The position numbers and the translations under genes were made by a program. The notes under the pieces were generated by a model. The model saw nothing but the letters and a program-made list of their open reading frames with translations. It made no database searches and was not told the DNA's origin. 28,987 bases of DNA from Candidatus Wallbacteria bacterium. GTDB lineage: Bacteria; Muiribacteriota; JAQTZZ01. The stretch is taken from assembly GCA_028687545.1 (NCBI GenBank), contig JAQTZZ010000051.1, positions 1 through 28,987 on the forward strand, written 5' to 3'. How positions within the stretch are numbered: position 1 is the stretch's first letter; the number at the start of each line of letters is the position of its first letter. Positions 13,662 to 21,216 of the stretch are shown piece by piece.

Positions 13662-15017
13662 ATGAAAAATTTGGTTTTGTTTGTTTTTTTTCTGTTTTTT
13701 TCGTTTTACTTGCATGCTGAAGAGAAAAGTTTTTCCCGTCTTATAACCTTGCCGCTTGATTATCAGAGTCCTGAAAGCGGAAACTTTTCGATGTATTATG
13801 AAATAAATTCGGATTATGACCCCAAAAAGCCGGTGGTCCTGGACTTTTTTGATTTGCAACAGCCGGTGCATTATTCGGCGGATGAGCTGAAAGAGTTGTC
13901 CAATCTTGATTTTAATTTCATAAGATTTTATTGCCGCGGCTTTGGCAAGTCCTATATTCCGCAATTGCTGATTTCCGGAAATGTTCAATGGCAGAAAGCT
14001 TGGAAGGTCCTGGACTCTGAAAACATAATCAGGGATGCTGAGGCTGTAAGGCAGGATTATTATGAACATTTCAAGCCGCTTAACCAGCAGTTTTTTGTTA
14101 TGGGAGAATCCGGCGGCGCGATGCTGGCTCTACAATATCTGGCTGAATATCCTGATAAAGCAGACAGGGCTTTTCTTTCCGGTTGTACTTACAGTAATAA
14201 AGACCGCAATTTGAATGAATTCAACTTCATACAATGGCTGACTGATTTAGACCCGAAACTGCCTGAACTGGTTGAAAATATCCTGAATCAACCTGAAAAA
14301 TACGGGGTAGAAAAAGAGAAATTTGCCTACCTCCTTCAAAGGATGGGTTATGACAGATATTGGGATAAATGTTACGAGACCAGGTGCCAGATGTTGATTA
14401 ACAGCCTGATTTCCGGAGATATGGAGCTTTATCAACGCTTTATCGAAAAGCACAAGTATGATTTTGTGGTGTATGACCTGAATCCGGAAAATAAAAAACT
14501 GATCGAATATGCCAGGGAATTGAGCCCGGAATTAAGTTCCATGGATTCCAGTGAGGTTTTTGAGGTGATGGTTTCCGAACATCTGGGTGTAAATGTCAGA
14601 ATAGCTGAGTTTTACTTCAATGAAGGAATGACAAACCTTAGTTATGGCCTTGAATTGGCAAGTGGTAGGGTTGCTTCTCCGGCACTATATGAAATATGGA
14701 AAAAAGGAGAGCTTCCGGTCAGAAATATCGATTGCTTAAAAAAACTGGCAGAAAAAGAGCTTAAAACCTCAATTTTCATAGTGGATGGTTATTATGATCA
14801 TGTAATCCCGCATCAGTCAGTCGAGAAAATCGGCCAATCCCTGAAAAACGCCCAGATAGCCCTGTTGAATGATAATCATACCCTTAATGCTCATACAGCC
14901 TTTCTTGAAAATTTAACTCACTGGTTTATGGAAAAACCGGAAAAACCCACAGAAAAGGAATTGCTGGATTTTTTTTCAGTATTGAAACCCGGGGATTTGA
15001 TTTATCATAAGTTTTAA
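13662..15017 (+). CDS. Secreted alpha/beta hydrolase, prolyl-aminopeptidase-like
   Basis: 451 aa, ribosome site TTGGAGGAAGTTAA, signal peptide MKNLVLFVFFLFFSFYLHAE. The fold is shown by PVVLDFFDLQQPVH (strand 3 and oxyanion region), FIRFYCRGFGKSY (88-98, matching the D/CRGxGxS block of prolyl iminopeptidases), and the nucleophile elbow FVMGESGGAM with S150. A long helical cap (about 190-340) separates these from IFIVDGYYDHVIP (D379) and LLNDNHTLNAH (H406), completing a Ser-Asp-His triad. Family members trim N-terminal residues from peptides or act as esterases; as an exported protein beside papain and S41 proteases it fits terminal peptide digestion, but the substrate is inference. Followed after 48 bp by the riboflavin kinase-like gene, so probably an operon of two. 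Confidence 0.85.
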   Translation: MKNLVLFVFFLFFSFYLHAEEKSFSRLITLPLDYQSPESGNFSMYYEINSDYDPKKPVVLDFFDLQQPVHYSADELKELSNLDFNFIRFYCRGFGKSYIPQLLISGNVQWQKAWKVLDSENIIRDAEAVRQDYYEHFKPLNQQFFVMGESGGAMLALQYLAEYPDKADRAFLSGCTYSNKDRNLNEFNFIQWLTDLDPKLPELVENILNQPEKYGVEKEKFAYLLQRMGYDRYWDKCYETRCQMLINSLISGDMELYQRFIEKHKYDFVVYDLNPENKKLIEYARELSPELSSMDSSEVFEVMVSEHLGVNVRIAEFYFNEGMTNLSYGLELASGRVASPALYEIWKKGELPVRNIDCLKKLAEKELKTSIFIVDGYYDHVIPHQSVEKIGQSLKNAQIALLNDNHTLNAHTAFLENLTHWFMEKPEKPTEKELLDFFSVLKPGDLIYHKF

Positions 15018-15065
15018 ATCTTACTCATAAGATCGAACAGCATAAACCGATAAACTGGAGGCGGA

Positions 15066-15437
15066 ATGACTGTAAACGGCAAGGTGGCCAAAGGCTTGAG
15101 AAAAGCAGGAAATAAGCTTGCCTGCAAAACAGATGAAATTGCGAATAAACTTGGCTTTATCCCATTTCCGGGAACTCTCAATCTTAAACTGGACGATATT
15201 TTGATTCTTGATGATGAACTGCTTGCTTTTTTTGATCTTGACGGACTTGTCAAAAGACCCCTGAAATTCAGGTTGTATAAAGCAATGCTGAAAGGAATTC
15301 CGGTGCTGGTCACCAGAAGCTTCAGTATTATAGCAGATCCGGATGATCTGCTGGAAATAATTGCGGATCGTAATCTTCGCGAATCCCTCGATCTGAAAGA
15401 CGATGATTCAGTCAGCCTGGAATTCCTGGAGAAGTAA
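15066..15437 (+). CDS. Archaeal-type CTP-dependent riboflavin kinase (DUF120)
   Basis: 123 aa, ribosome site CTGGAGGCGG. The DUF120/RibK signature is clear: GKVAKGLRKAG at the N-terminus (the GxVxxGLGxA nucleotide loop), KLGFIPFPGTLNLKLDD (28-44, LGFxPYPGTLNLxL, the riboflavin/metal site), and the C-terminal block IIADRNLRESLDLKDDDSVS (LREKLGLKDGDxVxV). In archaea this enzyme phosphorylates riboflavin to FMN using CTP instead of ATP. It has the size of the catalytic domain alone, without the N-terminal winged helix common in archaea. Bacteria normally use the unrelated bifunctional RibF, so this is an unusual gene for a bacterial chromosome. Its substrate in this cell could differ from riboflavin. 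Downstream in the hydrolase operon; no signal peptide, so cytoplasmic. Confidence 0.82.
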   Translation: MTVNGKVAKGLRKAGNKLACKTDEIANKLGFIPFPGTLNLKLDDILILDDELLAFFDLDGLVKRPLKFRLYKAMLKGIPVLVTRSFSIIADPDDLLEIIADRNLRESLDLKDDDSVSLEFLEK

Positions 15438-15479
15438 TTACATTGATTTTTCGGCCTATGGCTGGAAACAGCGAGCATC

Positions 15480-15582
15480 GCAGCAAAATGTAACTTCATT
15501 CTCAGAAAATTCCACGCATATTTTTGAAGTTTACTCTTGCAGGAATTTGTAACTTGAAAAAGAGTTCATGAATTCCCATAAT
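15480..15582 (+). promoter_or_regulatory. Promoter of the gene at 15633, TTGTAAC class, with a degenerate upstream copy
   Basis: Main copy: GCAGGAATTTGTAACTTGAA from 15539, -35 TTGAAA (15554-15559), 17-bp spacer, CATAAT (15577-15582). A weaker copy, GCAGCAAAATGTAACTTCAT, begins at 15480. Both are upstream of a secreted-protein gene. Confidence 0.55.
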
Positions 15583-15632
15583 TGCATCAGGAAAAAGATG
15601 CCGAAGGGCACGAAAGAGTATAAGGGGGGAAT

Positions 15633-16487
15633 ATGAAGATCAGCAAAATCATGGTACTGGCAGTGATGTTCACGGCACAGAGTTTGATGGCAGGTGAGTA
15701 TTACGGGTATGTCAAAGTCGATGTCCGCCAGGATGGAGCAAATGACGTCATCCTGACTTCTGTCACAAAAACTGCCACAATGCAAAAGGATTACAACAGC
15801 GCTTATCTGGATGCAGCGGCAGCATACGTGACGGCATTCGACGATGCCAGGGACGCCCTGGTCAGGAAAATGAATCTTAATTACAACAACGGAAGCACGC
15901 TTACCCTCATCACCTCGTATGTGGACGAACTGATCCTGAATTCTTCGCAGGACATTCCTCCAAAAACAGCAAAAATGACTCTGGACGGATATGACACCGC
16001 CTATATTCTGGATTACACATACACGGCAAAATTAAATACGCAGATTTCCGGCAGGGGCAAGTCAGAATGCAGTGACAACACCTCCATAGGCCGCAATACC
16101 CAGGACGAGCTATTCGCAACATGGGATAATTACATCAGGGACGTGAAGGCGAACGACACGGAAATCGAGAGGACAATCGATCAGGCCGAGGCCACGCCGG
16201 CACAGCTTCCCATGCTCAAGACAAAGTGCAGGACACTGCTTCAGCGGAATTCGGCCAGCTCCAGCTTCATTCTGAAGGCTGTCCAGCAGATCCTTCAGTC
16301 CAAAGGGAATGAACGGCTCAACCTTGCACAGGCTTTTCAGGATATCTGCGCTGCAGTAACTCAATACAACATGGCCTGCGAATCGCTCGAGCAGGATGTC
16401 TCCGGTGAAAGTCTTGGACAGGTCAAGGCATCCTTTGAAGCCGCGAAAGCCTCTTTCGCAGATTTCGTGCAGCAGATCAGCGGCTGA
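15633..16487 (+). CDS. Secreted helical protein of unknown function
   Basis: 284 aa, ribosome site AAGGGGGAAT, signal peptide MKISKIMVLAVMFTAQSLMA. An N-terminal beta-like stretch (EYYGYVKVDVRQDGANDVIL) and the segment about 105-135 (PPKTAKMTLDGYDTAYILDY) frame a mostly helical body; the C-terminal 130 residues are long amphipathic helices (DNYIRDVKANDTEIERTIDQ and onward) suggestive of a coiled coil. Two cysteine-bearing stretches (GKSECSD, KTKCRTL) could be disulfide-linked after export. No family recognised. Transcribed from its own TTGTAAC-class promoter, in step with three exported hydrolases, so it could be part of the same secreted programme (inference). Confidence 0.7.
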   Translation: MKISKIMVLAVMFTAQSLMAGEYYGYVKVDVRQDGANDVILTSVTKTATMQKDYNSAYLDAAAAYVTAFDDARDALVRKMNLNYNNGSTLTLITSYVDELILNSSQDIPPKTAKMTLDGYDTAYILDYTYTAKLNTQISGRGKSECSDNTSIGRNTQDELFATWDNYIRDVKANDTEIERTIDQAEATPAQLPMLKTKCRTLLQRNSASSSFILKAVQQILQSKGNERLNLAQAFQDICAAVTQYNMACESLEQDVSGESLGQVKASFEAAKASFADFVQQISG

Positions 16488-16554
16488 CTCTCCGGTATTT
16501 ACCGGACCTGAAAATTCGAGTAACCTGTTAGGAAAACTGAAGTCTGGATTTGTT

Positions 16555-17739
16555 ATGCAGAAATTCACTCTGGAACAGGCCCGCAGTATAGCTCTTCAAG
16601 CGCAATTTCTCTCCGGAGAAAAGCTTTCTGCGGGTAAAAAAGGCATGCTGGAAACCCTTGACCGCATAGGTTATGTCCAGATCGACACTATCTCAGTGAT
16701 CAGCAGGGCCCATCACCTGACTTTCTGGTCCAGGGTGCCTCGTTACAATGAGGAGCTGCTGGACGACCTGACCAGGAAAGAAAAGAAGATCTTCGAATAC
16801 TGGGGACACGCCGCATCATACCTCCCGATCAGCGACTTCAGATTTTATCTGCCTATGATGAAGAGCTACGCGACACGCAGCGCCTGGGCCAGGGAATGGG
16901 TGCGGAAATACGGGCATCTGCTGGAACCTGTGCTGCAGAGGGTCAGGGAGGAAGGGCCGCTCAGTTCCAAGGATTTTGACTCAGACCGTAAACGTGGCAC
17001 CTGGTGGGACTGGAAACCCGCCAAAGTCGCTCTGGAAGTGCTCTACTGGCAGGGCAGGCTCGTGGTGGCTGGAAGAACCGGATTCCAGAAGATCTACGAT
17101 CTGCCTGAGCGGTTTCTGCCCAGGGATCTGGAACTGAGCCCCCCGACCGAAAAAGAGATGGGAGAATTCTTCATCAGGAGAGCTCTCCAGGCATATGGCA
17201 TAGCTACTGAATCTGAAATCATCAATCACATCCATGCTGCAGGAAAAGCGCTGCTCAGAAAATCCCTGACAAAAATGGTTTCAGGGAAAAAAGTATTGAA
17301 AGTGAAGGTTTCCGGTCTGGATAAAATTGAATACTTCATGCTGCCTTCCACAGAAAAATGTTCCAAAGAGAATTCAGCAGATAACCTGTATCTTCTAAAT
17401 CCTTTCGATAATTTCGTGATCCAGAGGGACAGGCTCAGAAAGCTCTTTGATTTCGACTATACCATCGAATGCTATGTTCCGCCCCCTAAACGGAAATTCG
17501 GCTATTACTGCCTGCCGATTCTCTGGAAAAACAGGCTGGTGGGCAGGCTTGACCCTAAGGCTGACAGAGCGAAGAAACAGTTCGTTGTAAAGAATCTGGT
17601 TTTTGAACCATGGTTTAGCGAGTTCAGGGAAATCAGCAGGCCGCTGGACTCTGAATTACGGAAACTGGCGAAATTCTGCTCATGTACTGAGCTTGAATTT
17701 GGCAAATTTTCCATATTAATCTTTAACAAAGCCATTTGA
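16555..17739 (+). CDS. Winged-helix DNA glycosylase of the YcaQ/HTH_42 family, C-terminus altered by a repeat
   Basis: 394 aa from ATG at 16555; in-frame ATG at 16396 would overlap the previous gene by 92 bp, so the shorter form is preferred. HTH_42 hallmarks: LETLDRIGYVQIDTISVISR (33-52) with the Q-x-D active-site pair Q42/D44, followed by AHHLTFWSRVPRY, then EYWGHAASYLPISDFRFYLP, and WWDWKPAKVALEVLYWQGRL as a winged-helix segment. Other members (YcaQ/AlkX) unhook interstrand cross-links by excising alkylated bases; this one should act on DNA in the cytoplasm in the same way (inference from motifs). The last 20 residues (ELEFGKFSILIFNKAI) are encoded by the outer end of the repeat element (TTTGGCAAATTTTCC at 17699-17713), so the original C-terminus has been replaced. 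Confidence 0.85.
   Translation: MQKFTLEQARSIALQAQFLSGEKLSAGKKGMLETLDRIGYVQIDTISVISRAHHLTFWSRVPRYNEELLDDLTRKEKKIFEYWGHAASYLPISDFRFYLPMMKSYATRSAWAREWVRKYGHLLEPVLQRVREEGPLSSKDFDSDRKRGTWWDWKPAKVALEVLYWQGRLVVAGRTGFQKIYDLPERFLPRDLELSPPTEKEMGEFFIRRALQAYGIATESEIINHIHAAGKALLRKSLTKMVSGKKVLKVKVSGLDKIEYFMLPSTEKCSKENSADNLYLLNPFDNFVIQRDRLRKLFDFDYTIECYVPPPKRKFGYYCLPILWKNRLVGRLDPKADRAKKQFVVKNLVFEPWFSEFREISRPLDSELRKLAKFCSCTELEFGKFSILIFNKAI
17699..17713 (+). repeat. Extra solo end of the repeat family inside the glycosylase gene
   Basis: TTTGGCAAATTTTCC matches the terminal 15 bases of the copies at 24751 (reverse complement) and 26447. It precedes the full copy at 17742 by 43 bp and lies in the final codons of the preceding gene. 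Confidence 0.6.
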
Positions 17740-17741
17740 AC

Positions 17742-17908
17742 TTGGCAAATTATGGTGGTGTGCAGCCAGATGTTTTACATAGGCTATGATTTGTGGCGGG
17801 TCCTGTCCTGGGATAACTTTTTTTCTCCTTCGCTTTGCTCAGTGCGCCAAAAAGTTACCCCTGGCCACCCCACCAAGGCTTCTGCGTTTTAAAAAGGGAT
17901 AATTTGCC
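17742..17908 (+). mobile_element. MITE-like palindromic repeat, copy A (167 bp)
   Basis: Perfect terminal inverted repeat: GGCAAATTAT (17744-17753) against ATAATTTGCC (17899-17908). Shares with copy B the blocks GGTGTGCAGCCA (17757-17768), a 24-base identical block at 17788-17811, and CCTGGCCACCCCAC. Its apical arm is different: ATAACTTTTTTT pairs with AAAAAGTTA around a loop of about 26 bases. Sequences of the stem thus differ between copies while pairing is kept. No ORF inside; non-autonomous. It separates the glycosylase gene from the solute-binding protein gene. Confidence 0.7.
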
Positions 17909-17950
17909 TGTCTTAAGTAAGTCGCGCTTGTTAGCTTGCACCTGGAAAAA

Positions 17951-17972
17951 CCAGTCAGACTGGTATATATTT
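17951..17972 (+). promoter_or_regulatory. Palindromic operator candidate and TATATAT box before the SBP gene
   Basis: CCAGTCAGACTGG (17951-17963) is a perfect 13-base palindrome directly abutting TATATAT (17964-17970), a likely -10 region about 30 bp before the ATG at 18000. A repressor sitting here would block polymerase. The -35 box is unclear. Confidence 0.35.
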
Positions 17973-17999
17973 CTTACAACATGTAACCCGAGGTGCAGG

Positions 18000-19280
18000 A
18001 TGAAATCAACTGTATTGCTACTGCTTGCTTTTATGATCACTGGCTGCGGAGGGCCTTCAGAAAATCCAGGTACAGTGAAACCGCAGACTTCACAGTCGGC
18101 ACCGGCAGAACCTGGAACAACCGGAAAAGTCACCATTTCGGTCTGGGAAAACTATGCCAATGAAGAGCATGACTTTTTTGTGCGGATGGCCCGAGAATAT
18201 GAGCAGTCCCATCCTGGCATCAGCGTGGAAGTATCGCAGATCCCCTGGGCTGACCATATGGCCAAGTACAGGACTTCCCTTACAGTGAACGCAGCTCCGG
18301 ACATCGGCCGGATCGAAGTGGGGAACCTGGCTGAACTAGCCAGCAACGACGCTCTGTTTACCCTGGACGACCTGGGCGTACGCGATGTCGAGAAGGAATA
18401 TCTGCCTGCTGCTTTTGCTTCTAATGTTTACAAGGGAAAGGTATATGGACTTCCTGATCAGATTACCGGGGTCTGTCTCTTCTGCAATAAGAAGCTGTTC
18501 ATAGAAGCAGGCCTTGACCCGGACAAGCCGCCGACAACCTGGGATGAATTCATCGAAACTGCGAAGAAACTCACAGACCCTGCCAAGCAGATTTGGGGCT
18601 TCGGCATGGACAACGGGCTCTGGTGGAGTTTCCCGTTCTTCAATACCTTTGGAGCGAAATTCATCAGCGAAGATGGAAAAAAGTGCCTGCTGGACAGCCC
18701 GCAAGCGATCCAGGCGTTTCAGCTCAAGGTGGATCTGTACCGGAAGCATAAAGTGGAGGGCGGGGCCTGGCTGCCTGGCGCCATCAATTCTGAAATCGGC
18801 TTCCTGAACGGACGCTATGCCATGGTACTGATGGGCCCCTGGAACGTGAAAAATTTCCAGAAGGCAGGGATAGATTTCAGCGTATCCCTGATCCCCTCCG
18901 GTCCTGCCGGTACCTCCACCAATGTCGGCGGTACTGACATGGTGCTGTTCAAATCGTCCAAGCATCCTAAAGAGGCTTATGATTTTCTGAGATTCGTGTC
19001 AGGAGCGGATTATCAGGCTGAATGGTCAAGCAAACTCTCGCAGATCCCGACAAACCTGCTTTCTAATTCCATCATCAGCCCCAGTGAAAATCCAATCATT
19101 TCCATATTTATCACCCAGATGAAAACCGCAGTTCCCAGGCCTTCCCTTAAATTCTGGCTGAAATGCGAGGAGATCATGGCTCCTGAAATGGAAGCTGCGA
19201 TTTCAGGCAAAAAGACCGTACAGGAAGCTCTGGCTTCGGCAGTCTCCAGAATCAATCAGGAAGTACTGCCTCTGGAATAG
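18000..19280 (+). CDS. Orphan ABC-type extracellular sugar-binding lipoprotein
   Basis: 426 aa, ATG at 18000 after GAGGTG; an upstream in-frame start at 17835 lies in the repeat and is rejected because the signal peptide starts here (MKSTVLLLLAFMITGC, lipobox ITGC, Cys16). A short Pro/Thr/Ser linker (about 20-40) follows, then the type-1 solute-binding fold: VTISVWENYANEEHDFFVRM, FEQSHPGISVEVSQIPW-like block, NAAPDIGRIEVGNLAEL, YGLPDQITGVCLFCNKKLF, PPTTWDEFIETAKKLTD, and C-terminal RFVSGADYQAEWSSKLSQIP. Proteins of this kind bind oligosaccharides or other carbohydrates and present them to an ABC importer. No permease or ATPase gene is adjacent; instead a cyclase gene follows 19 bp later, so the protein may be a sensor component or use a distant transporter. 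Confidence 0.9.
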   Translation: MKSTVLLLLAFMITGCGGPSENPGTVKPQTSQSAPAEPGTTGKVTISVWENYANEEHDFFVRMAREYEQSHPGISVEVSQIPWADHMAKYRTSLTVNAAPDIGRIEVGNLAELASNDALFTLDDLGVRDVEKEYLPAAFASNVYKGKVYGLPDQITGVCLFCNKKLFIEAGLDPDKPPTTWDEFIETAKKLTDPAKQIWGFGMDNGLWWSFPFFNTFGAKFISEDGKKCLLDSPQAIQAFQLKVDLYRKHKVEGGAWLPGAINSEIGFLNGRYAMVLMGPWNVKNFQKAGIDFSVSLIPSGPAGTSTNVGGTDMVLFKSSKHPKEAYDFLRFVSGADYQAEWSSKLSQIPTNLLSNSIISPSENPIISIFITQMKTAVPRPSLKFWLKCEEIMAPEMEAAISGKKTVQEALASAVSRINQEVLPLE

Positions 19281-19299
19281 AAAGATTACAGGAGAATTC

Positions 19300-21213
19300 A
19301 TGGAAAACCGCGTTCTGACCATCATGTTCACAGACATCAAGGGATTCACTGCCCGCACTTCCAGTTCATCCAGGGAAGAGCTGCATAATCTGTTAAACAA
19401 GCATGAGGACATCCTGCTTCCGATCGTGAAGAAATTCAACGGCCGCCTGATCAAGACCATCGGCGATGCGCTGCTGGTTGTCTTTGAGTCCCCGACCAAC
19501 GCCGTGCTCTGCGGTCTGATGATGCAGGAAGCGCTCTGGGACCACAACAAGGGCAAAAATGAGGAAGACAGGATCTTTGTCAGGGTTTCGATCAATACCG
19601 GCGAAGTGGAATTGAAAGATGGCGATGTGTTCGGCGAAGCCGTAAATATCGCGTCCAGGCTGGAAGGCATCACAGAAGTCAATGAGATCTATTTCACTGA
19701 ATCAGTCTATCTGGCAATGAACAAGGCCGAAGTGCCGACCTCTGAAGTCGGGCAGAGGATACTCAAGGGCCTGCCTGAACCGATCAAGGTTTATAAGGTG
19801 ATCCAGGACAGGACTTCCGCAGATTTTCAGGATCTGATCACAAAGATCAAGTCAGGCGATACTGCGCGGGCTGAGAAAAGTTTTTCCTGGACTCCGGTCG
19901 TGATCGGAGCGCTCTTTTTAGCTGCCTTCGGTTGTTTTTATCTTTTACGCGACAATCCGGAGAAACGGGTGAAAGAGATCGACAAAGCTCTGCAGGACGG
20001 CAAGCTCGACCTTGCGTTGAACAGGGCCGACGAGGCATATCGGGATTTCCCGGGCAGCGAGCTGGCGATTGAATCAGTGAAAAAGGTTGTCAGGCAGGAA
20101 GTAGCTCCACTGATGGCCAAGCAGAAATTCGAGGAAGCCCAGGCCCTTTTGGACAAACGTCAGTCCGAACATCCTAAGATCAGTCTGCAGCAGATCTGGA
20201 AAGAGCGCCTGCTGGAAGAAGCCAGATGGTATTACGATCATGGTAACGGCAATGGCAGATACGATTATGAGGCACTGCTGACTAAATTTGATGACGATCT
20301 TGCTCTGCAGCAGGAATTTCTGCAGAAATTTGGAGCCGGAAGCAAGGAAGAATTCGCCTCGTCCATGATTTATGATGTTGCCCTGGCAGTCGCCGAGAAA
20401 ACCGGGAAAGTGGATGATCTGGCCGGTAAAACAATGCTGCAGGCTCTGCGGTATGATCTTGAAAACACCAAAGTGAAAAATGCGATTCCTCTGCTGGTGG
20501 AGAAGTATCCGCCGGTCTTGACGTTTGCCCTGGATAATCTTGCCACAATGGAGAATCATGTCAGGTTCAACTGCAGGGAAATTCTCCGGAAAACCAATCA
20601 GTACAACAGCACACAGGAATTGATTTTCAACTTTTATAATCTGATCAGTATCGATGACAATGCTCAGGCTGATGATTTGCAGAAAGCCATAACCTGTTTC
20701 AAGGGCTATCAGCCAGGGTCTGAATTTGACAGTCTCAAACAGAACCTGGGTCTCCTGAAGATAACGGACTTGAAATCGGCTAACCTGGACCTGAATAAAA
20801 GCGGGGAGATCATGGAGATCATTACCAGCCTGTTTTACCCACAGGCACTGGGAATGTTCCAGGAATGGGCAGCTGGAGATTGCTTTTATCTGCGTCTGGA
20901 TGCCTATCAGGTATTCGAAAAAAAGGGTGAACTCTCCAGAATCAATTTATGGGATTTCCACACCCGGAACATCACTCAGGCGAATCCAAGAGATAGTTTT
21001 CAGGATTTCCAGACCTGCCTGGACCTGGCCTTGAAATTTTTCGTAGATCAATTGAAGACTGATCAGAAGGACAAGGCTCTGAAGGTTCTGTCTCAATCCA
21101 TCGATCATTTCAATGAGCTGCTCGCTGATTTCGAGAAAAGTAAATTCGACTTCATGGTCAAGGCTTTACCTGAAATGATCGAAAAAGTGAAGGCAGTGAA
21201 AGAACAGAAATGA
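19300..21213 (+). CDS. Class III adenylate cyclase with single TM and periplasmic helical domain
   Basis: 637 aa, ribosome site CAGGAGAATTC. The cyclase homology domain is N-terminal (about 1-170): FTDIKGFT (metal D12), KTIGDALLVVF (K52 and metal D56), SINTGEV, and FGEAVNIASRLEGI (N116, R120) with D109. Lys and Asp at the purine-selecting positions indicate ATP, so cAMP. All catalytic residues needed for a homodimer are present. One transmembrane helix follows (about 198-217, WTPVVIGALFLAAFGCFYLL), and the remaining 420 residues are helical, at first TPR-like (IDKALQDGKLDLALNRADEAYRD, about 225-300), probably outside the membrane. The topology is cytosolic enzyme plus external sensor. It lies 19 bp after the binding-protein gene, an arrangement suggesting that ligand-loaded binding protein regulates the cyclase (inference). 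Its stop is 3 bp from the stop of the convergent clostripain gene. Confidence 0.9.
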   Translation: MENRVLTIMFTDIKGFTARTSSSSREELHNLLNKHEDILLPIVKKFNGRLIKTIGDALLVVFESPTNAVLCGLMMQEALWDHNKGKNEEDRIFVRVSINTGEVELKDGDVFGEAVNIASRLEGITEVNEIYFTESVYLAMNKAEVPTSEVGQRILKGLPEPIKVYKVIQDRTSADFQDLITKIKSGDTARAEKSFSWTPVVIGALFLAAFGCFYLLRDNPEKRVKEIDKALQDGKLDLALNRADEAYRDFPGSELAIESVKKVVRQEVAPLMAKQKFEEAQALLDKRQSEHPKISLQQIWKERLLEEARWYYDHGNGNGRYDYEALLTKFDDDLALQQEFLQKFGAGSKEEFASSMIYDVALAVAEKTGKVDDLAGKTMLQALRYDLENTKVKNAIPLLVEKYPPVLTFALDNLATMENHVRFNCREILRKTNQYNSTQELIFNFYNLISIDDNAQADDLQKAITCFKGYQPGSEFDSLKQNLGLLKITDLKSANLDLNKSGEIMEIITSLFYPQALGMFQEWAAGDCFYLRLDAYQVFEKKGELSRINLWDFHTRNITQANPRDSFQDFQTCLDLALKFFVDQLKTDQKDKALKVLSQSIDHFNELLADFEKSKFDFMVKALPEMIEKVKAVKEQK

Positions 21214-21216
21214 TCT

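Noticed and set aside
14320-14340. AAATTTGCCTACCTCC inside the alpha/beta hydrolase gene
   Set aside because: Resembles AAATTTGCCTAAGTCGAG only over 11 bases, codes for an ordinary KFAYLL stretch, and has no partner end.
19203-19682. Minus-strand ORF of about 159 codons across the binding-protein/cyclase junction
   Set aside because: Shadow of the cyclase reading frame; no ribosome site and no recognisable domain.
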